NCBI RefSeq assembly: GCF_047971665.1
Contig: NZ_JBKEAA010000019.1
Span: forward strand, 71,265 to 135,264
DNA: 64,000 nt
From: Castellaniella sp047971665
Lineage (GTDB): Bacteria; Pseudomonadota; Gammaproteobacteria; Burkholderiales; Burkholderiaceae_B
Direction: 5' to 3'
Numbering within the stretch: position 1 is the first letter of the stretch; every line of letters starts with the position of its first letter. Under the pieces are notes generated by a model that saw only the letters and a program-made list of their open reading frames with translations, was not told the origin of the DNA and ran no database searches. The translations under genes were made by a program, and so were the position numbers. Positions 1-8,374 of the stretch are shown piece by piece.

Positions 1-251
1 AGACCGAGCAGGATTTGCCAGGCCCCCAGTCTGGCCGGCAGGCGCAGGTCCTGATGGCGCCAAAGGACGATCCCCGACAGGGCCAGCAGACTCGCGCCGG
101 CCCGGCACGTGACGCCCAGCAGCACCCCCGCGCCGTTGTCGAAGGCGACACGGGCTGCCACATGATTGGTGGCGAAGATCGTGCTGATCAGGATCAGCGT
201 GCCCACAGCCAGGTGGCGGGGCAGGGGCGTCGGTCCGAGGCCCGGAGTCAT
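1..251 (-). CDS. EamA/DMT-family transporter, N-terminal part (cut by window edge)
   Basis: Reading leftwards from an ATG at 251 gives an uninterrupted frame that runs off the window. It starts MTPGLGPTPLPRHLAVGT and then has hydrophobic stretches (LILISTIF, GVLLGVTCRAGASLLALSGIV) typical of the first two membrane helices of drug/metabolite exporters. The motif ATNHVAARVA after helix 1 is the usual EamA pattern, in which a small residue plus N or F precedes VAARVA. An upstream ATG at 271 is closed by a stop after seven codons, so 251 is the start. Substrate is unknown. Only about 83 residues are visible, so the family call is fair and the function is not determined. Confidence 0.6.
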   Translation of the reverse strand, partial: MTPGLGPTPLPRHLAVGTLILISTIFATNHVAARVAFDNGAGVLLGVTCRAGASLLALSGIVLWRHQDLRLPARLGAWQILLG

Positions 252-322
252 GAGTTCGGCAGGGTGGGCATGAAAGACGCAGACCGGATGCCGCCGTACT
301 GCGGCCGTTGTTCAGGTTGTGG

Positions 323-355
323 TTTTTGCCTTGGAAACGTCCAAAGGCAAAAAAA
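323..355 (-). terminator. Rho-independent terminator after the MFS gene
   Basis: TTTTTGCCTTGG and CCAAAGGCAAAAA form a long inverted repeat with a six-base loop (AAACGT). Read on the minus strand, the hairpin is followed by a T run. It lies 61 bases beyond the stop of the MFS gene and before the EamA start, so it would end the marR-MFS transcript. It is nearly symmetrical and could work in both directions. Confidence 0.65.
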
Positions 356-415
356 TTTTACAAGACCCCGGGTGGAAAGTTAAGACGTCAAAATTCAGGG
401 GCGGGTTTTCAGGAG

Positions 416-1678
416 TCAGCTCCGGGCCATGGCCGCCACGGGCGCGTCTTCCGGAGTGTCGCCCAAGGTGTCGCCCGCCGGGGCCTCCGGGATCTCGTGC
501 GCAGGGATGGCCGGAAGCTCGTGGGATTCGTCGAGATGGCTCAGGTATCGCCGGCTGGCGATCAGCACCAGCACGCCCAGCATCACGGCGGCGGCGCCCA
601 CCCAGTACGGCACGTGGTCATTGATCGTCTCGCCCAGATAGCCGGCCAGCCAGGGCGCGACCGCGCCACCGCTGAAACGCACGAAACTGTAGGCGGCCGA
701 GGCTACGCCGCGCTCCACCGGCGCGGCATTCATCACGGTTTCGGTCACCAGCGTGTTGTTGATGCCGAGAAACAAGCCGGCCGCGACCACGCCGACCACC
801 AGCACCGTCTTGTTGTCGGTCCAGATCGCCATCATCGCCAGGATCAGCGCAAAGCCGGTGAGCGCGATCAGGATCGAGGGGATGGTTCCGAAGCTGCCTT
901 GCAGCCTGGGCGCCAGAATCACCGAGGCGAAGGCCAGCATCACACCCCAGCCAAAGAAGATCAGTCCGACCTGCTGGGTGGACATGTCCAGCGGGAACGG
1001 TGTGTAGGCCAGCAGAGTGAAAAAACCAAAGTTGTAGCACAGGGACGTCAGGGCGACGCCGAGCAGGCCCGGGTGCCTGAGCGCCCGGAACGGGTCGCGC
1101 AGCGAACTGGGCCTGGGGCGGGCAGCCGCATTCGGCAGCAGCAGAAAAGTGACCAGGAAGGCAATGGTCATCAACACGGACACCCCGAAGAACGGTCCGC
1201 GCCACGAAATGGATCCCAGCACGCCGCCGATCAGCGGGCCAGCGGCGATGCCGACACCCAGCGCGGCCTCGTAGAAGATGATGGCATCGCGCACGGATCC
1301 CGACGAGGCGCTGACGATGGCGGCCAGCGCGGTGGCGACGAACAGAGCGTTGCCCAGCCCCCAGATGGCGCGAAAACCGACGATGGCCCGGATCGAATCG
1401 GACAGGCCGGCCAGCCCGGCCCCCACGATGATGACCACCAGCCCCAGCAGCAGGGTCTGTTTGACACCCAGGCGGCTGGAGACGGCGCTGGTGATCAGCA
1501 TGGCCAGGCCCATGATGGCCATGTAGCTGGTGAACAGCAGCGAGGTCTGCGATGGTGTAGCGCCCAGGGAATCGGCGATGGGCTTGAGGATCGGATCGAC
1601 CAGTCCGATGCCCATGAAGGCGATGACGCAGGCGAATGCCACCGCCAGCACAGCTTTGGGTTGTTGCAGCAGCTTCAT
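416..1678 (-). CDS. Major facilitator superfamily transporter (drug-efflux type)
   Basis: 420-aa membrane protein with about 12 hydrophobic helices. The N terminus MKLLQQPKAVLAVAFACVIA enters helix 1 at once. The loop after helix 2 carries SSRLGVKQTLLLG, the MFS motif A position. The C-terminal tail (about 35 residues, rich in Pro/Glu/Ala) is polar and probably cytoplasmic. The frame stays open upstream to 1813, but that extension is Arg/Pro-rich out-of-frame coding of the regulator gene, so ATG 1678 was chosen. It follows a MarR gene by 40 bases on the same strand. This layout is usual for a repressor and the efflux pump it controls. Substrate cannot be read from sequence. Confidence 0.85.
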   Translation of the reverse strand: MKLLQQPKAVLAVAFACVIAFMGIGLVDPILKPIADSLGATPSQTSLLFTSYMAIMGLAMLITSAVSSRLGVKQTLLLGLVVIIVGAGLAGLSDSIRAIVGFRAIWGLGNALFVATALAAIVSASSGSVRDAIIFYEAALGVGIAAGPLIGGVLGSISWRGPFFGVSVLMTIAFLVTFLLLPNAAARPRPSSLRDPFRALRHPGLLGVALTSLCYNFGFFTLLAYTPFPLDMSTQQVGLIFFGWGVMLAFASVILAPRLQGSFGTIPSILIALTGFALILAMMAIWTDNKTVLVVGVVAAGLFLGINNTLVTETVMNAAPVERGVASAAYSFVRFSGGAVAPWLAGYLGETINDHVPYWVGAAAVMLGVLVLIASRRYLSHLDESHELPAIPAHEIPEAPAGDTLGDTPEDAPVAAMARS

Positions 1679-1718
1679 GATGAGAGAGGTTCCTGGTGTG
1701 TGTCCTGTGAGTGAGGTC

Positions 1719-2204
1719 TCAGGGAATGGGGGGGTAATCCGGTGCCTGCCGGACGCCCGGGTCGGTCTGCCGATAGGCGGCCTCGAGCAGCGCCGACAGC
1801 ACGCGCCGGGCATCCTGCAGGTGCGCGCGGTCGGCGGCGTCGAGCTGATCGAGCAGCGATTCGACGATGCCGGCGCGGGCGCGACGGATTTTGGCCAGGG
1901 CCTGATGGCCTTGCGCCGTCAGCGAAATCAGGGAGGCGCGCGCGTCGTGCGGGTCGGGGATGCGGCTGACCAGATCCATGGCCTGAAGGCGCTGGACTTG
2001 TGTGGTCATGGTGGGCTGTGTGCAATGCTCGGCCCGGGCCAGATCGCCGATGCGGGCGGTTTTCATCTCGTCGATCAGCGACAGGACGCGTGCCTGCGCC
2101 AGCGGCACTGTCCAGGCCGTGTGGCGTGTCACCCAGCGGTTGAGCCGGACGATGCGGTCCAGCAAATCGGCGCCGGGCGAGACGGTGGGCGGGGGATGCT
2201 GCAT
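1719..2204 (-). CDS. MarR-family transcriptional regulator
   Basis: 161-aa winged-helix protein. The central segment (ARIGDLARAEHCTQPTMTTQ) is the MarR recognition helix-turn-helix and is followed by the wing with the conserved DPHDAR-type D-x-R-A motif (SRIPDPHDARASL). The C-terminal helix IRRARAGIVESLLDQL would form the dimer interface. ATG 2204 is used; a TTG at 2216 adds four residues and has no better ribosome site. The gene lies directly upstream of the MFS gene and probably represses both, relieved by an aromatic ligand. That role is inferred from family and context. Confidence 0.85.
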   Translation of the reverse strand: MQHPPPTVSPGADLLDRIVRLNRWVTRHTAWTVPLAQARVLSLIDEMKTARIGDLARAEHCTQPTMTTQVQRLQAMDLVSRIPDPHDARASLISLTAQGHQALAKIRRARAGIVESLLDQLDAADRAHLQDARRVLSALLEAAYRQTDPGVRQAPDYPPIP

Positions 2205-2226
2205 ATCGGGATTCAATCAAATATAT

Positions 2227-2239
2227 ATAGACTATCTAT
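2227..2239. promoter_or_regulatory. Candidate MarR operator
   Basis: A short AT-rich island in otherwise GC-rich DNA, just upstream of the marR start. It contains the inverted repeat ATAGA-CTA-TCTAT, flanked by ATATATAT and TATTATAG. MarR proteins usually bind such AT-rich dyads that overlap their own promoter. No binding data can be inferred. Confidence 0.4.
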
Positions 2240-2303
2240 GTATTATAGAAGAAAAGCAGGCAGAAAAGAAGGGCGCCTGGCTGAGGCGCCGGGCCGGATG
2301 CGG

Positions 2304-3071
2304 TCAGAGCCCGCCGGCGCAGAGCAGGGTCGTGCCGGTCACATAAGAGGCCGCCGGAGAGGCCAGCCAGACGATGGCCTCTGCGATCTCGGCGGGCTCG
2401 GCCAGACGTTTCATGGGAATCAGGGGGGCGACGCGGGCGGGGCGGCCCGGTTCGCCGGCCATGGCGTGGATGTCGGTCAGGGTGCTGCCGGGCGCCAGCC
2501 CGCAGACCCTGATGCCCTCGGCGGCGACTTCCTTGGCGAGGCCGATGGTGAAAGTCTCGATGGCGGCCTTGCTGGCTGCGTAATGGACGAACTCATTGGC
2601 GCTGCCCAGCCTGGCGGCGCTCGAGGAGACGTTGACGATGACGCCTTTGGTCTCGTGGCGTTTGAAATTGGCCAGCGCCTCGCGCGCGCATTGCATGGCG
2701 CCCAGCACATTGATCCGGAATACGTGTTCGAGGGTGGCGTGGGTCGTGTTCACGAACGGCCCGATCGGGCCGGTGATGCCGGCGTTGTTGATGAGGCCCA
2801 GGAGCGGTCCGATGCGGGTCTCGATTTCATCGAACATCCGACGGATGTCGGCTTCCTCGCCGATGTCGGCCTGAATGATGGTAGTCTGGCGTCCGAGGGC
2901 CTGGACGGACTGTGCCACGGCGCGGACTGCCGGCTCGTCCCGGACGTAGTTCAGAACGATGTCACGACCCTGGCGCGCGGCTGCCAGCGCGGTCGCTGCG
3001 CCGATGCCACGGCTGGCGCCGGTGATGAGCAGGGTGTTGGGTTCGATGGCGCTGGTGTGTTGATCGTTCAT
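2304..3071 (-). CDS. Short-chain dehydrogenase/reductase (SDR)
   Basis: 255-aa classical SDR. The cofactor motif TGASRGIG lies near the N terminus, NNAG in the middle, and the catalytic set is visible: N in RINVLGA, S in VNVSSS, and Y-x-x-x-K in YAASK. The N terminus ends strand 2 with NYVRDEPAV, which suggests NADP(H) preference. ATG 3071 is chosen; a start at 3107 would add twelve residues. It is oriented like the marR-MFS pair and ends 65 bases before the putative operator. Substrate unknown; the closest annotation would be a 3-oxoacyl-ACP reductase or glucose-dehydrogenase-like SDR. Confidence 0.85.
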   Translation of the reverse strand: MNDQHTSAIEPNTLLITGASRGIGAATALAAARQGRDIVLNYVRDEPAVRAVAQSVQALGRQTTIIQADIGEEADIRRMFDEIETRIGPLLGLINNAGITGPIGPFVNTTHATLEHVFRINVLGAMQCAREALANFKRHETKGVIVNVSSSAARLGSANEFVHYAASKAAIETFTIGLAKEVAAEGIRVCGLAPGSTLTDIHAMAGEPGRPARVAPLIPMKRLAEPAEIAEAIVWLASPAASYVTGTTLLCAGGL

Positions 3072-3128
3072 AATCCCGGGTGTCTGGACGTGGTTGTTTT
3101 GAATCATAGATCATGGAGCGACGGTGTG

Positions 3129-3464
3129 ATGGTGATATTCAAAGTGGCGGGTCTTTTCTCTATCACGGCATTTGCAGAGATTGTCGGTTGCTACCTGTTC
3201 TGGCAGGTCCTCAAGCGGGGGCATGCGCTTTGGCTGCTTGCTCCGGCGGTGCTGTCCCTGGTCTTGTTTGCCTGGCTGCTCACGTTGCATCCGAGCGCCG
3301 CGGGCCGCACCTATGCCGCCTATGGCGGGATGTACATCGCCATGGCGTTGCTGTGGCTTCGTTTTTTCGAGGGGGTCGCATTGACCCGGTGGGATGTGTC
3401 CGGCGCGGCCATCGCGCTGATCGGGATGGCGGTGATTGCGTTGCAACCGAAGGCGGGTGCGTGA
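3129..3464 (+). CDS. ynfA: YnfA/UPF0060 family small membrane protein
   Basis: 111-aa protein with four hydrophobic helices. The signature FAEIVGCYLFW in helix 1 and RTYAAYGGMYI before helix 3 are diagnostic of the YnfA family, which is about 108 residues in E. coli. The first ATG after the divergent SDR promoter region is used; a GTG precedes it by one codon. Family members are small inner-membrane proteins related to SMR efflux pumps. Function here is not proven. Confidence 0.9.
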   Translation: MVIFKVAGLFSITAFAEIVGCYLFWQVLKRGHALWLLAPAVLSLVLFAWLLTLHPSAAGRTYAAYGGMYIAMALLWLRFFEGVALTRWDVSGAAIALIGMAVIALQPKAGA

Positions 3465-3586
3465 TGCCTTTTTACCGGGCGCCTTCGATCATGGCGACCG
3501 CCTGCGGTGCCGCAATCCGCAGTTGCGCAGCCTGCGGGCGCAGAGCGACGAGCAGCGGATGGTCGATTTAAGTGAAGAGCATGGGG

Positions 3587-4483
3587 CTAGCGGATGATCG
3601 CGCGGCCCTGATCCTGGGCGCGCTGACGGAACGCGCGCGGTGATTCCCCGGTCGCCCTGCGGAAGAACCGCGTGAAATGGGCCGGCTCGGAGAACCCCAA
3701 GGTGTCGGAGATCTCGCCGATCGTCATGGATGTGTAGATCAGGCTGCGCCCGGCCTCCAGTCCCAACCGCTCGTGAATCAGTCGGAGTGGGGATTTGCCG
3801 GCGTGGGCGCGTGTGATCACGTTCAGGTGGGCAGCGGTCATGCCCATCCGGTCCGCATACCAGGCTACGTCGTGATGCACCGCGTACGAGGCTTCCAGCA
3901 GTTCGCCGAAACGTGTGTGGTGCTCCAGTCCCCGGGCGCGGGGAAGGGCATCAGGTTCCACGCCGGGATGGAGGCTGCGCAGTTGTGCGTAGATCAGCGT
4001 CAGCCAGGCCTCGATCCGGGCATCCCGGAAGTCGTTCTGGGACAGGTATTGGGCGTTCAGGTGCCCGAACGCATCGCGCAGGCCCGTACCGCCGCCGCGT
4101 CCGATCGCATGGATAACGGGTTGGGCGGGCGGGGTGGCCCGTGGTCCCAGCATCTGGGCCAAGTGCGCAAGCAGAGGGTAGGTGATGGTCACGACATGGC
4201 CGCCACAGTCCTCGTCGAATTCGAATCCATGCACGAATGCCTGCGGCACTTCGACGATTGCCGGACCGGTGACCGGATGCCGCGCTTCGTCCAGGCAGAC
4301 AGTGGCCCGTCCCCGGTGCAGGTGGAGGATCTGGTAGAGACCGGAATGACGGTGTGGCCGGATATGCCAATCGTGTAATCGGCTGCGCGAGGCGATGGTC
4401 TCGCAGTGCACCCGTTCGATCCCTGACCACTCTTCCTGCCCGCCATAGAGTCTGAAGATTGGCGCATGGTCAGAATATTTCAT
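3587..4483 (-). CDS. AraC-family regulator next to pobA (PobR-like)
   Basis: 298-aa protein with an N-terminal cupin-like ligand domain (HDWHIRPHRHSGLYQILHL) and a C-terminal AraC double helix-turn-helix. The latter includes VAWYADRMGMTAAHLNVITR and the second HTH ending in GFSEPAHFTRFFRR. ATG 4483 starts the protein MKYSDHAPIFRLYG; the open frame to 4540 lacks a good start context. It is divergent from pobA with 164 bases between the starts, the classic setting of a 4-hydroxybenzoate-responsive activator. A second, related AraC gene lies on the other side of pobA, so which one controls pobA is inferred, not shown. Confidence 0.85.
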   Translation of the reverse strand: MKYSDHAPIFRLYGGQEEWSGIERVHCETIASRSRLHDWHIRPHRHSGLYQILHLHRGRATVCLDEARHPVTGPAIVEVPQAFVHGFEFDEDCGGHVVTITYPLLAHLAQMLGPRATPPAQPVIHAIGRGGGTGLRDAFGHLNAQYLSQNDFRDARIEAWLTLIYAQLRSLHPGVEPDALPRARGLEHHTRFGELLEASYAVHHDVAWYADRMGMTAAHLNVITRAHAGKSPLRLIHERLGLEAGRSLIYTSMTIGEISDTLGFSEPAHFTRFFRRATGESPRAFRQRAQDQGRAIIR

Positions 4484-4647
4484 ATTGGTAAGTTTAATCC
4501 AGAAAAATCCATTCAAAAAAGAAATGGAAGAGCGCACCATTGATGCGACGCCTGGAGCTCGGAAAAGTGAGGAATCCGTTCCCCGGAGCGGGTCCGGCGC
4601 CTTCCTGGCGGCCAGGGGACATGATGAGTGAGAACGGAGGAGAGATC

Positions 4648-5832
4648 ATGGGCATGAAGACACGAGTCGCCATCATCGGCGCGGGTCCCTCGGGGTTGTT
4701 GTTGGGGCAATTGCTGCATCGCTGCGGGATCGACAATGTGATTCTGGAGCGTCATGCGCCGGAATATGTGCTGGGACGCATTCGCGCCGGCGTGCTGGAA
4801 TACGGTTTCGTCGACCTGATGCGCGAGGCTGGTGTGTCCGAGCGCATGGATGGCGAGGGCCTGGTGCATGATGGCTTCACCCTGGCCTTCCAGGGACGAC
4901 GTGCCCGCGTCGACATGAAGACCCTGACCGGCAAGTCGGTGATGGTCTATGGGCAGACCGAAGTCACGCGCGACCTCATGGATGCCCGCAAGGAGAGCGG
5001 TGCACCGATCTACTATGAGGCCGAGGATGTCCAACTGCATGATTTTCTGAATGGCAAGCCGAGCGTCACGTTTACCCATCGGGGCGAACGCAAGACGCTC
5101 GATTGCGACTATATCGCTGGTTGCGACGGCTTTCACGGCGTGTCGCGCAGGTCCGCGCCCAGGGACAGGCTCAAGGAATTCGAGCGTGTCTATCCCTTTG
5201 GCTGGCTGGGCCTGATGTCCGAGACGCCGCCCCTCGAGGATGAGCTGATTTATGTCCATGATCCGCGCGGGTTCGCGCTGTGCAGCATGCGCTCGCATAC
5301 GCGCAGCCGCTACTATATCCAGTGCAGCCTGGCGGAGCATGTCGAGGAATGGTCCGATGACCGTTTCTGGACGGAACTGTCCGCCCGCCTGCCCGAAGAT
5401 GTCGCGGGGCGACTGGTGACCGGACCTTCCATCGAAAAGAGTATCGCGCCGTTGCGTAGTTTCGTGGCCGAACCGATGAAGTTCGGCCATCTGTTCCTGG
5501 TCGGCGACGCGGCGCATATCGTGCCGCCCACCGGCGCCAAGGGCCTGAATCTGGCCTCCAGCGACGTGTACACGCTTTATCACGCACTGCGTGGGGCCTG
5601 CCTGGATGGACGCCCCGAACTGCTGGATCGCTATTCCGAAATCGCCCTGCGTCGTGTCTGGAAGGCCGAACGTTTTTCCTGGTGGATGAGCATGCTGCTG
5701 CACACTTTCAACGATGATGCCTTCAGCCGGCGCATCCAGAAGGCCGAGCAGGATTACTACACCGGCACCCAGGCCGGCCTGACCACGATCGCCGAGAACT
5801 ATGTCGGTCTGCCCTACGAGCCGGTGGCCTGA
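4648..5832 (+). CDS. pobA: 4-hydroxybenzoate 3-monooxygenase
   Basis: 394-aa flavoprotein that hydroxylates 4-hydroxybenzoate to protocatechuate with NADPH and O2. The FAD motif GAGPSG is at residues 11-16, RIRAG with Arg44 near the flavin edge, CDGFHGVSR around 160, and GDAAHIVPPTGAKGLN from residue 286, all as in known PobA. Length matches the 394-residue Pseudomonas enzyme. The upstream frame extends to 4540, but GGAGGAG at 4636-4642 sits seven bases before ATG 4648, which fixes the start (a second ATG follows two codons later). The 3' end overlaps the convergent AraC gene by 19 bases. It feeds the lig genes downstream. Confidence 0.96.
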   Translation: MGMKTRVAIIGAGPSGLLLGQLLHRCGIDNVILERHAPEYVLGRIRAGVLEYGFVDLMREAGVSERMDGEGLVHDGFTLAFQGRRARVDMKTLTGKSVMVYGQTEVTRDLMDARKESGAPIYYEAEDVQLHDFLNGKPSVTFTHRGERKTLDCDYIAGCDGFHGVSRRSAPRDRLKEFERVYPFGWLGLMSETPPLEDELIYVHDPRGFALCSMRSHTRSRYYIQCSLAEHVEEWSDDRFWTELSARLPEDVAGRLVTGPSIEKSIAPLRSFVAEPMKFGHLFLVGDAAHIVPPTGAKGLNLASSDVYTLYHALRGACLDGRPELLDRYSEIALRRVWKAERFSWWMSMLLHTFNDDAFSRRIQKAEQDYYTGTQAGLTTIAENYVGLPYEPVA

Positions 5833-6749
5833 TCCGTGCCGGGCGCCAGTGCTTGGCGGCGGAAGTCCTTGGGCGACACACCTGTCAGCCGCTTGAAGAA
5901 ACGTGTGAAATAGCCCGGATCGGTGAACCCGAGCGAATCCGAGATCGTCCCGATGGTGCGCGGGGTGTAGATCAGTTCGCGGCGGGCTTCCAGCAGCAAT
6001 CGTTCGTGGATCAGCTCCAGCGCGGACTTGCCCGCCAGCGCCTGGACGATGGTGTTCAGGTGGGCGGGCGTGACCCCGATATGCCGCGCGTACCAGGCGA
6101 CCTGGTGCTGGTGAGGGTGGTGCTCTTCGATCATCCGGGCGTAGTGCGCCAGATGCTGGCTGCCCGGATCAGTCCCTGTGGCGGTCGTGCCCGCCGGATA
6201 GCCCTGGCGGTGGATCCAGACCAGGATGCCCGACAGCAGCGACTCCAGCAATGGACCGCGCTGCGGGCTGTGCAGTCCTCGATATTCGTGGTCCAGCCGG
6301 TGGAGGCTCAGGGCCGCATGCCGGCCGGCCTCGTCCTCGCCCAGCGTCAGCACCGCAGGATCAGTGGCGGCGCTCAGGCCCAGTCCGAAGCGCACGCACA
6401 GCCCGTGCAGCAGCGCGTAGGTCAATGTCAGGATGTAGCCGCCCGAGCCGGGGCGGAAGATGAATTCGTGGACCACCCGCTGCGGGACCAGGACGAGCCG
6501 CCCCGGCCCCAGCGTACTCGTTCGTCCGTCCAGCATCACCGTGACTTCGCCCGATTCCAGGAACAGCGCCTGGAACAGGTCTGCGTGTTTATGGGCCGTC
6601 ACATGCCAATCATGCAATTTTTCCTGCGCCGCGATCGTTTCACAATAGAGCGGATCCGAGGCCGTCCAGACGTTGCCATAGCCGTACAGCTTGTAGATGG
6701 GAATGGCGGTGTGGTCGCGGGCCGGAGGCGCCGGGGTCGGGGACGCCAT
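5814..6749 (-). CDS. AraC-family regulator divergent from the first ligAB pair
   Basis: 311-aa protein, paralogous to the AraC regulator at 3587-4483: both share YCETIAAQEKLHDWH-like ligand-domain text and a C terminus ending GFTDPGYFTRFFKRLTG. The first HTH is VAWYARHIGVTPAHLNTIVQ. ATG 6749 is preceded by GAGGA and is preferred to the upstream in-frame start at 6815. It reads away from the ligA-like gene at 6903, so the 153-base gap probably holds the shared promoter region. It may respond to the aromatic substrate of that dioxygenase; the ligand is unknown. Confidence 0.85.
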   Translation of the reverse strand: MASPTPAPPARDHTAIPIYKLYGYGNVWTASDPLYCETIAAQEKLHDWHVTAHKHADLFQALFLESGEVTVMLDGRTSTLGPGRLVLVPQRVVHEFIFRPGSGGYILTLTYALLHGLCVRFGLGLSAATDPAVLTLGEDEAGRHAALSLHRLDHEYRGLHSPQRGPLLESLLSGILVWIHRQGYPAGTTATGTDPGSQHLAHYARMIEEHHPHQHQVAWYARHIGVTPAHLNTIVQALAGKSALELIHERLLLEARRELIYTPRTIGTISDSLGFTDPGYFTRFFKRLTGVSPKDFRRQALAPGTDQATGS

Positions 6750-6902
6750 GGAGTCCTCTGGACAGGAAGTGGCGAGTATCCGCCAAATGTACATTTTTAA
6801 AAAACGAAAGTCCATTCTCCGGCGGCCCGTCCGGGAGCATCATGGACCCGTCCATCCCGCCGCGGCACCAGCGCGGCGGCCTCGATTCCAAGGAGACATC
6901 TC

Positions 6903-7262
6903 ATGACAGCAGCGATACGCGAACGCCGGCGGAAAATCCCCGGTACCGTCATTTTCGACGGCGATCTCGCCCGCATCGGCTACGCCCTCAATCGCATGTG
7001 CTTCAGCTTCAATGCGGCCGAGTGCCGCGAGGCCTTCCAGCGGGACGAGGAGGCCTACATGACGCGGTACCATCTGACGCAAGCGCAGAAGGAGGCCGTG
7101 CGCAGCCGCCAGGTGCTGCGCATGATTGCCGCCGGAGGGCATCCCTACTACTTGGCCAAGCTGGCCGGGATCTTCGGTCTGGACATGCAGGATATCGGTG
7201 CCCAGCAGACCGGCGTCACCAAAGAGGCCTTTCAGGCCAGACTCACCGCGGCGGGAGATTGA
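6903..7262 (+). CDS. Protocatechuate 4,5-dioxygenase-type alpha subunit (first, divergent copy)
   Basis: 119-aa LigA-fold protein that forms the small helical lid subunit of an extradiol dioxygenase. It has the family text GTVIFDGDLARIGYALNRMCFSF near the N terminus and the lid-type YYLAKLAGIFGLDM near residue 80. An AAGGAGA ribosome site ends six bases before the ATG. Two bases separate its stop from the beta-subunit start, so translation is probably coupled. It differs clearly from the second copy at 15559, so the two pairs may serve different substrates such as protocatechuate and a gallate-like catechol. That is inference. Confidence 0.85.
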   Translation: MTAAIRERRRKIPGTVIFDGDLARIGYALNRMCFSFNAAECREAFQRDEEAYMTRYHLTQAQKEAVRSRQVLRMIAAGGHPYYLAKLAGIFGLDMQDIGAQQTGVTKEAFQARLTAAGD

Positions 7263-7264
7263 TC

Positions 7265-8116
7265 ATGGCTCACATCATCGGCAGCATCAGCACGTCCCAC
7301 GTCCCCGCCATCGGCGGGGCGCTGGCCCGGCAGAAGCAGCAGGAACCCTATTGGAAGCCTTTCTTCGATGCCTACGGCAAGGCGCGCGAATGGCTGGGAC
7401 GCGAGCGCCCGGACGTGGTGGTGATCCTGCACAACGATCACGGATTGAATTTCTTCCTCGACAAGATGCCGACCTTCGCGGTGGGCGCCGCGGACGTCTA
7501 TCGCAACGCTGATGAAGGTTGGGGCATTCCATCTCTGGCCGCGGCGCGGGGCTGTGTGGACCTGTCCTGGCACATCGTCGAGACCCTGGTCGAGGATGAG
7601 TTCGACATTACCACCTGCCAGGAGGCCCTGATCGACCATTCGGTCTCGTTGCCTCTGGCGCTGCTCTGGCCAGAAGGCAAGGAAGCCGGCGAGTGGCCGG
7701 TCGAGATCGTGCCGGTGTGTATCAATACCGTCCTGGCGCCGTACCCCTCGGCCTCGCGTTGCTACCGGCTGGGACAGTCGTTGCGCCGCGCGATCGACTC
7801 CTGGGATGACAGCCGGCGTGTGCTCATCATTGCCAGTGGCGGCCTGTCGCACCAGCTCGACGGCGAGCGCGCCGGTTTCATCAACAAGCCGTTCGACCTG
7901 CGGTTCATGGACAGTCTGGTGGATGATCCGGCCTGGATCACCCAGTATTCCAATGAAGAACTGGTCGAGCTCACCGGGACCCAGGGCATCGAGCTGCTGA
8001 TGTGGGTGGCGGCGCGGGGCGCCCTGGGTGATATACCGGTCAAGCAGCAGCACGCACACTACCATGTCCCGATCTCCAACACGGCGACCGGGCTCCTGGT
8101 GCTGGAGCCGGCATGA
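7265..8116 (+). CDS. LigB-type extradiol ring-cleavage dioxygenase beta subunit (first, divergent copy)
   Basis: 283-aa catalytic subunit. The Fe(II) ligands of LigB correspond to His12 (SISTSHVPAIG), His59 (HNDHGLNFF) and Glu243 (QGIELLMW); the conserved active-site His125 (LIDHSVSLP) and the base His196 (GGLSHQLDG) are also present, so it should be active. It cleaves a catechol next to the hydroxyls at the meta position. The stretch after His59 (GLNFFLDKMPTF) and the lack of the LigB text WGTGGMSH separate it from the PmdB-like copy at 15945. Exact substrate is uncertain. A short inverted repeat (TGATCCGG/CCGGATCA) overlaps the stop codon at 8114-8141 and may act as a weak terminator. Confidence 0.87.
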   Translation: MAHIIGSISTSHVPAIGGALARQKQQEPYWKPFFDAYGKAREWLGRERPDVVVILHNDHGLNFFLDKMPTFAVGAADVYRNADEGWGIPSLAAARGCVDLSWHIVETLVEDEFDITTCQEALIDHSVSLPLALLWPEGKEAGEWPVEIVPVCINTVLAPYPSASRCYRLGQSLRRAIDSWDDSRRVLIIASGGLSHQLDGERAGFINKPFDLRFMDSLVDDPAWITQYSNEELVELTGTQGIELLMWVAARGALGDIPVKQQHAHYHVPISNTATGLLVLEPA

Positions 8117-8138
8117 TCCGGAAGGGCCTTCGGCCGGA

Positions 8139-8282
8139 TCACCTCGTGGCTTGATCCTGCCGTGCCAGCCAGCCGGTGATCGCCGACAGGCAGACCTCGG
8201 GCACCTCGATGGAATCGGTCCAGGTGTCCGCGTCGCGCAAAAGGCCGTGCAGCAGGACGAAAGAGGGACGCGGGTCGTTCAT
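8139..8282 (-). pseudogene. Remnant of an alpha/beta-hydrolase gene (in-frame internal deletion)
   Basis: A 47-codon frame starting at ATG 8282, with AGGAGA-like sequence just before it, begins MNDPRPSFVLLHGLLRDADTW. This is the first strand and oxyanion loop (HG) of an alpha/beta hydrolase. It then jumps at once to a C-terminal-like helix, EVPEVCLSAITGWLARQ, and stops. The nucleophile elbow and most of the fold (about 200 residues) are missing. This looks like a gene of the catabolic locus that lost its middle. It could still be translated but cannot be an enzyme. Confidence 0.55.
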
Positions 8283-8374
8283 GGAATCTCCTGGAACGGA
8301 CAGGGAGGGAAGGTGGGCTGGCGCGGATCGCGTGGAGCGGTCCGTGGCGGGATGTCCACATGTCCGGTGCCTGG

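Noticed and set aside
308..1714. A 468-codon plus-strand open frame opposite the MFS gene
   Set aside because: It is Gly/His/Arg/Gln-rich with no domain, a typical antisense shadow in GC-rich DNA. The minus strand encodes a clear membrane transporter.
3465..3586. Possible C-terminal gene remnant after ynfA (text RLRCRNPQLRSLRAQSDEQR)
   Set aside because: Too short and without a recognisable family; composition alone does not support a gene.
4513..5703. A 396-codon minus-strand frame opposite pobA
   Set aside because: No recognisable protein text; it is the complement of a well-conserved enzyme gene.
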